Source of the DNA: Collybiopsis luxurians FD-317 M1
Taxonomy: Eukaryota > Basidiomycota > Agaricomycetes > Agaricales > Omphalotaceae
NCBI GenBank assembly: GCA_000827265.1
Contig: KN834804.1
Coordinates: 225,751-289,750 of the forward strand
Direction of reading: 5' to 3'
DNA length: 64,000 nt
A model generated the notes under the pieces. It made no database searches. It was not told the DNA's origin and worked only from the letters and a program-made list of their open reading frames with translations. A program made the position numbers and the translations under genes. Positions 21,968 to 33,946 of the stretch are shown piece by piece. The first letter of the stretch is position 1. Every line of letters begins with the position of its first letter.

Positions 21968-23492
21968 AGGTGAATGCGATGACCTGTAAGATACTCGGTG
22001 ACAGTGATGAGATATTTGACACTGTGCAGACCTTTAAATAAGACAGCTTTGTCTTACAACGATGAGAACATTCAGCTTGTAAGTACTAAGTGGCCCAATT
22101 TGACGCGAAGATTCGACCTGTTGTCGGAGTTCGACATATTTTGCCATTTCATTGTTTTTGACCATTATCGATATTGCTATGGTCATTAAGCAATTTTACT
22201 TGCTTTCGATGGATATATTAGTGATTCAACCTAGTCACATCCGACCTGTGCGCACTTCAAAGGTTACAGGGATCTTGGAAGTATCGGTAATGGAGGGCCG
22301 CGCGATATATCCCGTGTCATAACCTTCCCTAGACGCCTAATAGTCCTATAAACCTGAGGGGATGTCAATGATGTCCCATCTACTATGGTTGAAGACTCGC
22401 TATACTGTGCTGATCGCTTTGGGGAGGGAGCCAAGTACGCTGTTCAGTGTTCACTTTGTCACGGGCGGCAGACGTTCCCTCTGCTCAAGACGTTCAGCAA
22501 TTGTTACCACGTTCGCACAGAACGATGGCCCGGGCCAGTTGTTACTTGAGTCTTTCTTGAATCAGGCTCAGCTAATACATAGCATAGATTGAGTCTATTA
22601 AGCTCTAAAATATGACAGATGATATTCTTGAAGTTTTGCTTCCCGACGGGAAATAGTTCCAAACTTGCTGTCAAAGGATATTCGGATTCGGCGGTTGTCC
22701 TCATCCACAATGGATCTCTGGGTTGAAGTTCTATTTTGATCTCTCTGAATTGATTGTTTCTCTCTCAAGGAATTGAAAGTCTTGCCAAAATTTTCCATGC
22801 CTATATTCCAAGCTCTAGACATCGCCAACTATACCGGTATCTATTCGCTAGGTAACGTGAGGTAGCCTCAAAAATGCTGAACGTCACATTAAGCTATCAC
22901 TTCTAGTGGATGCTTTTAGCTCCGAACTTCATGATTACGGCGTGCATTTCGTCCTTTGGGCCCATCGCTCCAGGATTTGCACGTTATGTTATTTTATCTT
23001 CGGCTACTTGACGTTCTTGCTTCATTGCAGACTAGCAGGTTGACGGGAATAGGATTTTTGCTCATTTTCTCATAGTAAAATTATACAGGGTGTTCGTAGA
23101 ACAGTTCGTACTAGCCAGGCTAATCATTAATTGCGTTCGAGCTGTCGGATTCACTGTTTTGCATCAGTTCCATTAACGTAGTGGTCTAGGGCGTGTTTAC
23201 TGCTTGAGCCATCCTGAATCCTTGAATAATTTTCCTGGAAAGTGGAAGAGACAGATGCATTGTTGCCACTGCACATCGGTATCTGGTAGCTCCGTCATGC
23301 CTAGAGGGGCTTCTCGTGAATATTTCAATGCTGAACAGAAGCTGAACAAAGAGTACGGAGCAGAAATTTTTGATCCTGCTCGTTACTAGCTAGCCCAGCG
23401 GTGGATGACAACTTGATGAAGAGGGCAAAAAGGCGCGGTGTTACCTGCATGACCGAGTAGGCGCGCGCTTCAGCATGTGACTCGAAATTTCC
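21968..23492. other. Intergenic part of block 2, promoter side of ValRS
   Basis: Upstream of both TPS-C (minus) and ValRS (plus). No convincing gene. The short frame 23204-23389 (ending EYGAEIFDPARY) is the partner of 15094-15291. Confidence 0.5.
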
Positions 23493-26400
23493 ATGCTGAG
23501 GCTCAGTCGCTATCGATTTCTGACTCGAGCCTCCAGACAATCAACTTCATCGCTGCTGGCCGTGAAAATGTCGACTACTACGCCGCCACCGCCAGCTCCT
23601 TCGGGATCGAACAATGTTCCAGATATCGGATCCAAGAGTGCAGGTATGCTAGTTTACAGTTTGCTCTACGTCTGGCGTTGAACGGAAATCACTTAGCCAA
23701 GAAGGAGGCTAAAAGATTAGAAAAAGAAGCCAAGCTGGCTGCGAAGGCGGTGAAGAATGCCGTTGTAGCTGCCGTCGGAGGAGGGAAAAAGGCCAAAGTT
23801 GAAAAGGAAAAGAAGGATGAAGAGGCTCCGTTTGTGAATACGACGCCAAAAGGCGAAAAGAAAGGTAAGTTTCGGAGTAAATTTAGCTGGTAATTGCTCA
23901 TCTTTCTTAGATCTTTCACAACCAATGGCTAACAGTTACAATCCAATTGCGGTGGAATCTGCATGGTATGACTGGTGGAACGCGCAGGGTTTCTTTGCTC
24001 CTCAGCTCACTGAAGACGGTAAAGTCCGTCCGGAAGGTCTTTTTGTCATTCCTGCTCCTCCGCCAAACGTTACTGGAAATCTGCATATCGGGCACGCGTT
24101 GACAACCGCAATTCAAGACGGTCTCATACGTTGGAACCGGATGCTCGGAAAAACAACGCTATTCATCCCTGGATTCGACCACGCTGGTATATCCACTCAA
24201 TCCGTTGTTGAAAAACGGTTATTCAAGTCATCTGGGAAGACTCGACATGATCTTGGACGTGAAAAGTTTGTAGATACTGTTATGGACTGGAAAAACGAGT
24301 ATGTGGCCATAACGTTTAGTTTCGGACGACTTCTCAGCTTATCCTAGGTATCAGGCTCGAATCACGAACCAACTAACTAGACTGGGAGGTAGTTATGACT
24401 GGGAACGCACAGCATTCACCATGAACCCGGTACGTCTACCCATATCTGACTTGTTTCATTGCTTACGGCCCTTTCCGTAGTCTCTGTCGAAAGCTGTGAT
24501 AGAAAACTTTTGCCGTCTGCACGAAGACGGCATCCTCTACCGCGCGAACCGTCTCGTCAACTGGTGTGTACGGCTCAACACTACCCTATCTAATCTCGAG
24601 GTCGAACAAAAACAACTCACTGGCCGAACCCTCCTGAACGTCCCTGGCTACGATGCAAAGGAGAAATTCGAATTCGGTGTGATCACGAGCTTTGCCTACC
24701 CTATCGAAGGCTCCGATGAAAAACTTGTCGTCGCTACCACCCGTCCAGAAACGATGCTCGGTGATACCGCCATCGCTGTACATCCCGACGATACACGGTA
24801 TAAACACCTTCACGGAAAATTTGCTGTCCATCCTTTCGTTGACCGTCAGTTACGGATCATTCCTGATACCATGGTCGATATGGAATTTGGAACTGGAGCG
24901 GTCAAGATTACGCCTGCGCACGATCCGAACGATTATGAAGTCGGCGTGCGACACAAGCTCGAATTTATTAATATTCTAAATGATGATGGGACCTTTAATG
25001 CGAATGCTGGAGAGACGTTCGCAGGCATGAAACGGTTCCATGCTCGTGTCGCGGTCGTCAAGGCGTTGCAGGAGAAGGGGCTGTATATCGAGGCGAAGGA
25101 TAATCCAATGCAGATTCCAATTTGCAGGTGAGTTTTTGGATAGTGGTTGATGCTATCTGAGTCTTATCACTGTCCTTTTTAGCAAATCTGGCGATATTAT
25201 TGAACCCATACTCAAGCCTCAGTGGTGGGTCAACTGTAAACCCCTCGCCGAGGAGGCCATCAAGGTAGTTCAAGTGTTTCGAGTCATTTTTTTTTCAACA
25301 CTGATCGTAATACATTCCAGCGTACCCGAGCGGGTGAACTCGAAATTAACCCCAAACAATCCGAAAATGAGTGGTATCGATGGCTTGAAGGTATCCAAGA
25401 CTGGTGTGTATCCCGGCAACTCTGGTGGGGTCATAGATGCCCGGCGTATTTCGTGGATATTGAGGGACAGGAGCAGGATGTATGTCTTAACCACTTGTTA
25501 TATTTTTGATTTGTAGAGCGCTTACTGACTCGACTGACATAGCGGAACGAAGGGAAGAACTGGGTAGTTGGGCGGGACATTGCTCAGGCAACAGAGCGTG
25601 CGGCGTCTCTCGCTGGTGGTGCCAAGTTTACCTTGCACCAGGATGAAGATGTGCTAGATACGTGGTTCTCATCCGCACTCTGGCCATTTTCCATTTTGGG
25701 TTGGCCCGATAACGTGAGTCTATTGCTGTCCCTGGTCTGAAGTTCACTGTTCAATTTTTTCATGTGCGATCCAGACCTCCGACCTCCAAACCTTTTACCC
25801 AACCTCCCTCCTCGAAACCGGCTGGGACATTCTCTTCTTCTGGGTCGCACGCATGGTCATGCTTGGACTCAAACTTACCGACCAAATGCCGTTCAAAGAA
25901 GTCTACTGCCACGCCATGATCCGGGACGCGCACGGGCGAAAAATGTCCAAGTCGCTGGGTAACGTAATTGATCCGATAGACGTGATTCAAGGGCTGGAAT
26001 TGGAGAAGCTGCACGAAAAACTGAACGAGGGGAATTTGGACGACAAGGAAATTCAAAAGGCCAAGGCAGGGCAGAAGAAGGATTTCCCTAAGGGAATCCC
26101 ACAGTGTGGGACGGATGCGTTGAGGTTTGCGCTTTGTGCTTATTCGGCGGGAGGTGGGTTTTCTTCTTTGTTTGGTTGTTTGGTTGTTGTGCGTTAAATG
26201 CTGATGGAGGTTTGGGTTTGGGATACCAGGACGGGATATTAACTTGGAAATTCTCCGTGTAGAGGGGTACCGCAAGTTTTGTAATAAGGTGTTTAACGCG
26301 ACCAAGTTTGCCATGCTTAAATTAGAGGAATCGTTTGTCCCGGAGCCGATTGCGAAGGTGAGGGATGATTTTCTTCTTACGGAATTGATCTGATGGACGT

Positions 26401-27670
26401 TATCCTCTCCTCGCCTATTCCACTTTTCGTTATTTCTGCGTTCCTTCGCACGTCCAGCCCACGGGTAACGAAAGCCTCGTAGAACAGTGGATCTTCCACA
26501 AGCTCAATGTCGCTGCTACGGAGGTCAATGCCCACCTAGCAGAACGCAATTTCATGCTCGCGACCACCGATGTGCACAACTTCTGGCTTTATGAGCTCTG
26601 TGATGTCTACATCGTACGTCTTCCTGGGGCTCTGTTCGATTTCTGTCATTGAATAAAATCTACCACCTACTACCAGGAAGCAATGAAACCCATGACGGAC
26701 GAATCGGCGTCTGCTGCCACGCGCCAGTCGGCTCAACAAACTCTTTATACATGTTTAGATTATGGCCTGAGGTTGTTACATCCATTCATGCCGTTTGTGA
26801 CGGAGGAGCTGTGGCAGAGGCTGCCAAGAAGACCGAATGATTCGACGCCGTCGATTATGGTGTCTAGATTCCCCGTAAATGTGCGTGTATTCTTCTAGTG
26901 TCTTACCAGCATTCTGACACTCATTCTGATTTTCTAAGGACCCCTCATTTGTCTTCAAGGAAGCCGACAAGCAGTTCGATTTGGTGTTCAACGTGCTTCG
27001 GGCTGGACGATCTTTGGCTGCGTCCTACAGCCTTCAGAGTAACATTCAGTGTAAGTCGAGGCTCCAGTACGCCGAGTTGTGAGCATTCGCTGAGAACAGA
27101 TGTTCACAGTCTTCATCCATGCAAAGACGGAAGAAGAAGCGAGCTTGTTTGAATCACAAATACCAACCATTGTCACGCTTACAAAAGGATGCACGGGCGC
27201 AACGGTTGTAAGGGATACTAAAGATATCCCTGCTGGATGTGGTAGTGCGGTGGTCACCTCAACGGTGGTGATACATACGCTTGTTAGGGTGCGTACTTCT
27301 TCCGATTTCTTCTGTTTTCTATACCTCGTGTCGTCCGAGATGCTGAAATTCGCTTTTTGGCTTTTTCTTTTTCCTTCAGGGCAATGTCGACCTCGACGTA
27401 GAAATTGCCAAATGCGAGAAGAAACTTGACGTTGTACGGATGAATCTGCAAAAGATCGTCAAGCAAGAGTCGCAGGCAGATTATGCCACTACTGTTCCGG
27501 AGAATGTCAGACTTGCGAATGATGAGAAGGTAAGCATTTGAGTTTGGAGTTTATATGCTATGAAGGTTGTTGACGAATTCTTTTTTGTGTGTGTGTTGTA
27601 GAGGAGAACGTTGGAAGCCGAGATTGCAACGTTGGAGTCCTCAAAGGCGATGTTTGCGGATTTGAAGTGA
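23493..27670 (+). CDS. VAS1: Valyl-tRNA synthetase, dual-targeted by two starts
   Basis: Charges tRNA-Val. Sixteen exons in consistent phase give 1074 residues: 23493-23643, 23697-23864, 23911-24298, 24348-24429, 24481-25127, 25183-25264, 25321-25479, 25543-25713, 25775-26153, 26230-26357, 26458-26613, 26677-26880, 26939-27050, 27110-27288, 27380-27529 and 27602-27670. Visible: HIGH signature (NLHIGHALT), the editing-domain region ([17 protein letters not shown]), KMSKS ([11 protein letters not shown]), anticodon-binding domain and C-terminal coiled coil. The first ATG starts an Arg/Ser-rich, acid-free leader ([15 protein letters not shown]). A second in-frame ATG at 23568 (MSTTTPPPP) skips it. 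Yeast VAS1 makes mitochondrial and cytosolic enzyme in this way, so the same is inferred here. A Lys-rich extension (exon 2) is usual for eukaryotic ValRS. The gene symbol is by family. Confidence 0.95.
23568..23570 (+). promoter_or_regulatory. Alternative downstream start codon of ValRS (cytosolic form)
   Basis: ATG with A at -3 (GTGAAAATGTCG) in frame with the upstream ATG, 25 codons later. Its counterpart at 15470 is kept in the decayed copy. It removes the mitochondrial-type leader. Confidence 0.7.
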
Positions 27671-28379
27671 TTGATTTGGTTTAGTTTAGAGAACTTGGAT
27701 ACTACTTAGTACTAATACATGAAAAGAGACTCTAATCGTAAGCCAAGTGAATGTATTCAGCGAGGCAATCCGTGGGACAGCAAGGCCAAAGCGTCGGATA
27801 TGTGCCCAAATCAAGTATCTCATTGCCGTGTGTGACTTCAAAGTCGCGCTTCTTCGCTCAATACTCCACCCGATTCCTGATGTAGCTAATTTTGTACACA
27901 CTCAACGCCATTGTTTTTGTCCGAGTGAATCTAATAGCACAGCCCACGAATGCAAGTCATCGTGAAGAAAGAGTACGTAGTCGCTGAATTTCCTTGAGAG
28001 ACTTGTAGGAGATCAATGGCACGATTAAGATATTCAGGCCTCAAAGAATCAGAATGATATCTTTGTTCATGCACATGAGAGACGAGGGATAAGATTATCA
28101 GATATTAAAGATAAGATATGACGGTCGGCCCCGCTCCGGCTGAGGCTGGCTGCCAACAGCGTCAAGCTTCGTATTGAACCTTTTGACTTCTTACCTCAAA
28201 GTTGACAATGCATATAGAGAATTAGGACAGGCCCGACAGGGTGATCATCCTTGCAAAACAGAGTTAACTCATCTGCTCTTTACTTTTCTTCAAACAGCGT
28301 GCGATCAGAATCTGCAGCAGACTCTGGAGCCGCGTCGCGCGTCACTATCAGCGGCAAAAAATCCTGCGCATCCTATCTT
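27671..28379. other. Intergenic region after ValRS
   Basis: 3' flank of ValRS. No gene, repeat or RNA that I can support. Confidence 0.5.
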
Positions 28380-29180
28380 TCTCCCCGAACTTGAAGTCGT
28401 TTCATCTCGAAACTGCAATGGGTCTATCCGACACAGAGAATTTGCTATCGATTGAGCGTAAAACACTTCAAGCTTGTTCAATCTCGTGGGTCTATGGCAG
28501 CTGGCATAACCCTGCCCGCAATGATCTCGAGGATTTGTTCAAACTTGTTACGTTCCCTTCTTTGACATCACTTCAGATCAAAGCTGATGGGAATGGTGCA
28601 CCCATTTTGTGGCCTGGGGAAACGATGAGTAGAACGGTCCAGTTACCACCTGACTTTCCTCTCGCTTCTCTATCTTCGTATTGCCGATGCCGATACGATT
28701 TCGTTCCTTTCCTACTTATCATCTGGTAGTGGATGATCGGTGTCACCTCGATGGACCATACCCCCGAACCGCACCCTTCAAATTCCAACCTTCATGCTTT
28801 TCGAACCAAGCATCTCCTTCTACCCAAGCTTCAGCAACTGCAACTCAAGCTCTGGCATGAGTTCGACGAGCTTAATTTTGTGGATATGTCTATTTCATGA
28901 TGGATTCCAAATTCGATGTATGCAAGGCAAGTGGATGTAGAAGGTCTGAAAAAGGTTGGCGTTTGGGTGCATGGAATCGATGTCGCTTTTGACAAGCTCG
29001 AGCCGCTGGAATACATTCAAGACCTGGGCATTGACATATGCATTACTGCATTATGGACACCCTCGGAGTGGGAGCATAACACGAAATATGAATAACTGGA
29101 ATTTTCGACCTCGTACAGATTATTTGGCTCTTTACTCTGACCGCACGGTGTTCTTTTTGATCCCTTTTGCCTAGATACTT
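28380..29180 (+). pseudogene. F-box/LRR-like protein relic
   Basis: The frame at 28391-28729 gives FHLETAMGLSDTENLL, LVTFPSLTSLQIKADGNG and LWPGE, a pattern seen in the leucine-rich part of agaricomycete F-box proteins. A shifted frame continues SLRIADADTISFLSYLSS, LLPKLQQLQLKLWHEF and ELNFVDM. Several frame changes and stops show decay, and no F-box is seen upstream. Assignment rests on the repeat pattern only. Confidence 0.45.
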
Positions 29181-29413
29181 AAGACGCGTTTGTCTCATCG
29201 GCTCAACATCCTTTGCTTCCGTTGTTATTACCATACACTGCATTCGAGGCCAGTTTCCTTATTTTGTGCAGTAGTATCGAGGTACCAACGTACAAGTTCT
29301 CGAGAGGGAACCTAGTTCAAGTACCTGCTCTCAGTACTCTCAAGAAGTAGTCCATAGATTGTAAGTCAAATAGTTATTAGTCCCCTTTTGCACTACACTA
29401 ATCTTCCATATTA

Positions 29414-30775
29414 TCAATATATTCTATAGTCTGGTATTGCCGGTATCCGTCGAATAATATAACTCGTCTGTCTAATGTAATGGGTAGGGGTGAACAGAAT
29501 ACGAAAGAAAAGATGCTCGTTCCTGTCCGACACTCGTAATCGTAATTTCCACCAACTCAAACTCTTTCGAAGTTCTGCAAAGCGAGATACCACTTGATCC
29601 ATGTTTGGTCGCTTCTTTGGGTTGTCGTGGGTCATCTCGGAAACGAGAGTATTTAAGAAGCGCAAGTTGTATTTCGGCGCGTCCCACTCATCGCCCTGAC
29701 CCGTACATATATCAGTTTATTCGCGCTACAGCTAGAACACGGAGAAAACAAGGACTCACAACTAGGAATTTGTTCCGAATAACATTCCCAAGACAGTATA
29801 CATCTACTGCAAAAGGGTCGCACATTTCTTTCCTGCGGAATTCGGGTACCCTCTGGTCTCCACCATATCCCGGAAGTTGTAACAGGTTGGAATGGGGCTC
29901 GAATTGTTTACACAGGTTATAATCAATAAAATAGTACTTGATGGGATGCCGGGTGCGACTACGAGGTCGTGCTCTTCCACTCCAGTCTCTGTTCATCGAT
30001 CCATCGGAAGGATGGGGTGGACTAGCGTAAAGTGGGAACCAATCCATCATGATATTCAACGCTTTGACATCGCTGAGCCGAGTGAGAAATTTAGGCAAGG
30101 CAGACAATGAAAGGTGACAAACTTGTGAGCAATGTGCAAGCTGTGCATCAACTGCATACCCTGTAAATTAACGTTTCATTGGATCGCAAGCGGGATTCGG
30201 ACAAGTAAATTCACCTCGAATATTTGACTACAGAAATCTACAACTTCGCCAACGCTCTGGAAATTGACGTTCCAGCGAACTAGATAGGGCATGACTACAA
30301 TCTTATTGCGCCCAGGAGCATCAGGTGTATCATGGCCGAGTTGAAGAGTCTCGTATATTGGAACACAGTGATTTCGAGGGTCGGATGATACCGGTTCAGA
30401 CGAGAATATACGACTGATTTTGAGCTCATCTGAAAGGGATTCTGGGTCTGAACGTCTAAGCATTACAAGTTTGCCATCTCGGATGCGGACTGCATCCAAA
30501 AGAAATGGGTGCTGTTGTTGGAGGTTATTAAGAACGAAGAACAAACAAGCAGCGTAAGACGTTCTCACATTGGAGAATTGATAATCTTCTTGGAGGATTG
30601 AAATCTTTGTCGTACCCTTCCACGACGGAGACCAGCCAGGCTGGTATCGGGGACGGAGTTGGTACCCTTTTTCCTTGAGCCAGTCATAATGATCTCGCCA
30701 AAATTCTTCGTCCTCACCCAAACGCTCATTGATTGAATCCGATTCGACGTTGATTTGTTGAGGAACAGAGAACAT
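29414..30775 (-). CDS. Degenerate protein-kinase-like gene
   Basis: Exon 1 (30775 to about 30219) starts MFSVPQQINVESDS and contains ERLGEDEEFWRDHYDWLKEKG, a start common in basidiomycete kinase-like proteins. Further exons encode GMQLMHSLHIAH, SDVKALNIMMDWFPLY, YYFIDYNLCKQF, DVYCLGNVIR and NPKKRPNMDQVVSRF. The fold is a protein kinase C-lobe, but key motifs are altered. HRD reads HSD, DFG reads DYN and the VAIK-type strand reads VMLRR. Catalytic Asp and Asn of the HRD loop (D..K..N) remain. It is best seen as a pseudokinase or an atypical kinase. About 380 residues. It appears unbroken once introns are removed. Confidence 0.7.
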
Positions 30776-31183
30776 GAAGAATAAACGATTACAGTGGGTT
30801 CAGAACGAAACACATCTGGGACTTTCAACGTTCTTTATTATGGCAGGTGGTGAACCAAAAAAAAGTGACAGCAATACATGGACCCATTGACGTGGGAATC
30901 GATGCCCTACTTGACAATTACATTGAAAATTGATAAGGTAACCGCCCGTCCATGTATTCCTCCTTGTTCTCTCCATAGTTCTCTTTGTTCTGGATCCCTC
31001 GATCTTCTCCTTGCAGCTACAGTTCCTAAGATACCTTAGATATGTAAGAACAACAATACGGGCCCTCGTGATTCTAACCATGCGGCGTGGCGTTTCTAAA
31101 AATGCATAAGAAGGACGGACGGCCAAAGAGTTTTTTACCGTAACCGCAGCCTCAATTCTAGATCTCCTCGTTCAAGTCACACA
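30776..31183. promoter_or_regulatory. Divergent promoter region between kinase-like and hypothetical gene
   Basis: 408 bp between divergent starts. No coding potential. No defined motif that I can support beyond its position. Confidence 0.35.
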
Positions 31184-32195
31184 ATGCCGATTGACCTCTT
31201 CACAGCTGTCACTGGTGCCGCTCAACTTGGTTCTTTCGCTTGCGATGCCTCCGCCGGTGCATCCAAGTTGAAAATGTTCATGAGCCCAGAGGACATGTTA
31301 GAAGACACTGGCAAACAAATTACCAATATCCTAGGCCTGCTTGAAAGAATGGAAAACATGGTCGAGAATTATGGGAAAGACGAGCACATACAGGTTTATA
31401 AGACGCTCGTTCAAACTGCAAGAAGGTGAAATCTCTACTTGAAGCCTTGATCATCCAAAAACATTGCATTGACGAGCCATTCCTACGTCGCAGACATTCT
31501 TCTAGCTTGAACAGCTACACTGTCAAGCTGAGAGAGCACCACGACAAGATACTGAATTGGTTTCAGCTTTGGCTTGGCATACGAAGACTTCACACTGCAG
31601 TGCTCAAAGAAAAGGAAGATGTTGAAGTAAGTTGTTTGTTTTAACATGGCTGGAAGACGTTTCACAAAAATGAATTGCAGGGCGCTTCGAGAACATTACG
31701 TGCGAAGATCCTTGAGAACAAATCAAACCACCTTCCTGGACCGGTATCTTCTGCGGAAATTGACCAGGCCTGGATAATGTGGGATCAGCTGTCGGTCCGT
31801 GAGGCGGTAACAACAGCCACTGTAGGTATCCCACCCCTCAACGAGTCGGAGAGTCAGAGCTGGAACTCAAGCGATAGTAAGTAGATGAGTGTGTATCCTG
31901 TGATGATAATTAACCAAACACAGCAGATACCGCTGACTCTGATGAGGAGGAGGAGGATTCGAAAGGCAGGGGTGTCTTTACAAGAATGAAGGTAAAGAGA
32001 TGGCAATTCTGCTCTATTTCTTGTCCTTATCATCTCATTTCAGAACACCAACATTAACTCTGACTCAGTTGGCCTCGATGTACTTGGTGAGCACGACAGT
32101 TGGTTGGAAGCTGAATTTCCTAAACTTCCGTGTTTGCTCCAGATTATGACTATCCACCAACGACTCATGCCAGATCAGGCAGTTTTCGCCATTGA
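31184..32195 (+). CDS. Hypothetical helical protein, 243 residues
   Basis: Six exons join in phase: 31184-31425, 31494-31626, 31681-31876, 31927-31991, 32044-32086 and 32143-32195. The N-terminal half (MPIDLFTAVTGAAQLGS...LLERMENMVENY) is strongly helical and could form a bundle or coiled coil. The second half is polar and has an acidic run (DSDEEEEDSKGRG). The C-terminus ends DYDYPPTTHARSGSF. If the fifth intron is retained, the end shifts to 32199 in another frame. I do not recognise the family. Decayed paralogues lie at 33034-33684 and near 39600-39800, so it belongs to a local expanding family. Confidence 0.6.
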
Positions 32196-32344
32196 TTAAG
32201 CATTACTGGTATTAGCATCACTTTCTCTATCTGCTAGCCTAGCAGCTAACCTCTAAATGGTAGATTTTCCCCAAAGCTGATGAAAGTGCTATAGAAGCTT
32301 CGGACTCTTTCCAATTAAATATTGTATTGATCATGTAATTCTCC

Positions 32345-33030
32345 AAACTCCAGATGAAAGTTGCGTATGGATTCCACTGGTGTGTCCTATGTGTTTCCTT
32401 ACTCGCCGAATGTCACGGTGTCTATCGTTGTGTATTATGCAAGTTGGCCATTCACTCATGTATCCCTATCTTCCTGCTTTCCACTGCTGTTGCTGTCATC
32501 GTTGTCCCTGCCTATCTAGACTCTATAGGCCTAATACATCTCCTAATGTTTTTTATCCAACTGAATTATAGCGGATACTGCATACATCTATTCTTGTTCT
32601 GGAAGGGTACTCGAAAATGTAATTGTAGAAAGAAATCTGTAAATCTTGAGTTTTGTTGGCTGGAACCGCAAGAGTACTATGCAATGTATTTGAACATGTC
32701 ATTTGCTGCCACTTGGCTTGGTGACAGAACCAAAGAAGCCATAGCTGGAGTTGGACATCCATATGGACCCACTGAATTGTGAACTTCAACAGTACAGGGC
32801 CAAAGGGATCAGCTAACCAAGGGCGACCGCTCGGACTTTGCCTTTGTTCTTTCAATCTTCCTTGTCTTCAATATGTATGATGTGCCTAAGCATCCTGTGT
32901 CTTTGTCTCTCCAGGTGTTACTATGCTACGGAATACAAACAACACAATGTAGACACTTGCAATATTGAGTCTTGGCAATGTTTCAAAAATCCATTAATAG
33001 GACAAGCGGCCAAAGAGTTTATTTCCATCC
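32345..33030. repeat. Degenerate repeat unit, copy 1
   Basis: Shares long stretches with 38940-39590, for example TGTGTATTATGCAAGTTGG, CCATTCACTCATGTATCCC and CTACGGAATACAA, with many scattered differences and indels. In both places it is followed by a relic of the hypothetical gene family. It is therefore the intergenic part of a tandemly repeated unit. Non-coding. Confidence 0.65.
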
Positions 33031-33033
33031 CAA

Positions 33034-33684
33034 TTGAAACTCAGTCTTCGATCTGCTTCTCCACTGCTCTTGTTGATGATTTTTGAGTCCTTGTTTGTTG
33101 CTACAGCCATCGTTGATTATGTGTTTGAGTCCAAGATAATTTCCCCTCGAAATATTGTTGTGACCAGTGCCAAGGAACAGGTCTTGCATATCCGCGAAAA
33201 TTTGGAACCAATGATTGAGGAATATGGCGAGGATCATAACAGGCAGCTTTACAGTGATCTCGGCGAAACGGCAGGAAAGCAAGAAATATTCCTTATTGAG
33301 TTTGTCCTAGAATCATGGATTAAGTAACTGGTCTCCTGCTACAGGAATCAGTCATTATCCAAGTCTCTCCTCGGGTTCTCCGTCCAAAAACTTCACAACA
33401 TCCCTGATGAAGAATTCCACAAAATTTTCGTGAGTGGCCCGTTTACTGTTACTGAAAAGTAAAGTTTTAATGATGACAGAACACTACAAACATGTTACAT
33501 GCAAAGATGCATTGGAATTGTGCAGTGAGAGCAGGAAATCAAGATTGCAATGACCTGGCAAGCCAGAGCTCAAACTTGACTGATTGTGAGTACTTGAACA
33601 TGATACCATTTTTTGTTGCTGAATCAGCAATGTATGACAGACAGTGGCTCTGACTCTAATGAGGAGAATTTCTCCAGTATTATC
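33034..33684 (+). pseudogene. Decayed paralogue of the 31184 gene, cut by Copia-2
   Basis: AKEQVLHIRENLEPMIEEYGEDHNRQLYSDLGETAG aligns with the helical segment of the intact gene. Later pieces match its exons 2 and 4 (LTDSGSDSNEEN-like acidic segment near 33640-33670). Stops and lost splice sites are visible. Copia-2 sits in the exon-4 equivalent, with TSD TTATC at 33680-33684 and 38481-38485. Confidence 0.6.
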
Positions 33685-33939
33685 TATTGTGAGGATAGGT
33701 TAGACGAGAGAGTAATAGTAAAAGAACCTGTTATTATTTGGGTGAGCTCAGGTTGAGCTTTTATACCCTACTACAAATATTCTAGATACTTCTACAAGTT
33801 ACTTACAGTTTCTGTAAAGTACGATGTATCAGTAATCGGATGAGTAAGAAATGAGTCAAGTATCGGAAGTGTAAGTGTCCGATGATTAGATCCGAAGTTG
33901 TATACTAAATAAGGTAAGTCAAAGCGTAATATTACAACA
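33685..33939 (-). repeat. Copia-2 3' LTR (255 bp)
   Basis: Same length as the partner at 38226-38480, with nine transitions and no transversion or indel between them. Preceded by TTATC. Confidence 0.93.
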
Positions 33940-33946
33940 CTCTCCC

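Larger units (their letters stand above)
19315..24438. repeat. Segmental duplication, block 2 (about 5.1 kb)
   Basis: Direct-orientation partner of 11260-16336. Exon lengths of the terpene synthase are identical except exon 5, which has 12 extra bases here. The block runs without a break into the remainder of the ValRS gene, which marks it as the donor or ancestral arrangement on that side. Confidence 0.9.
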
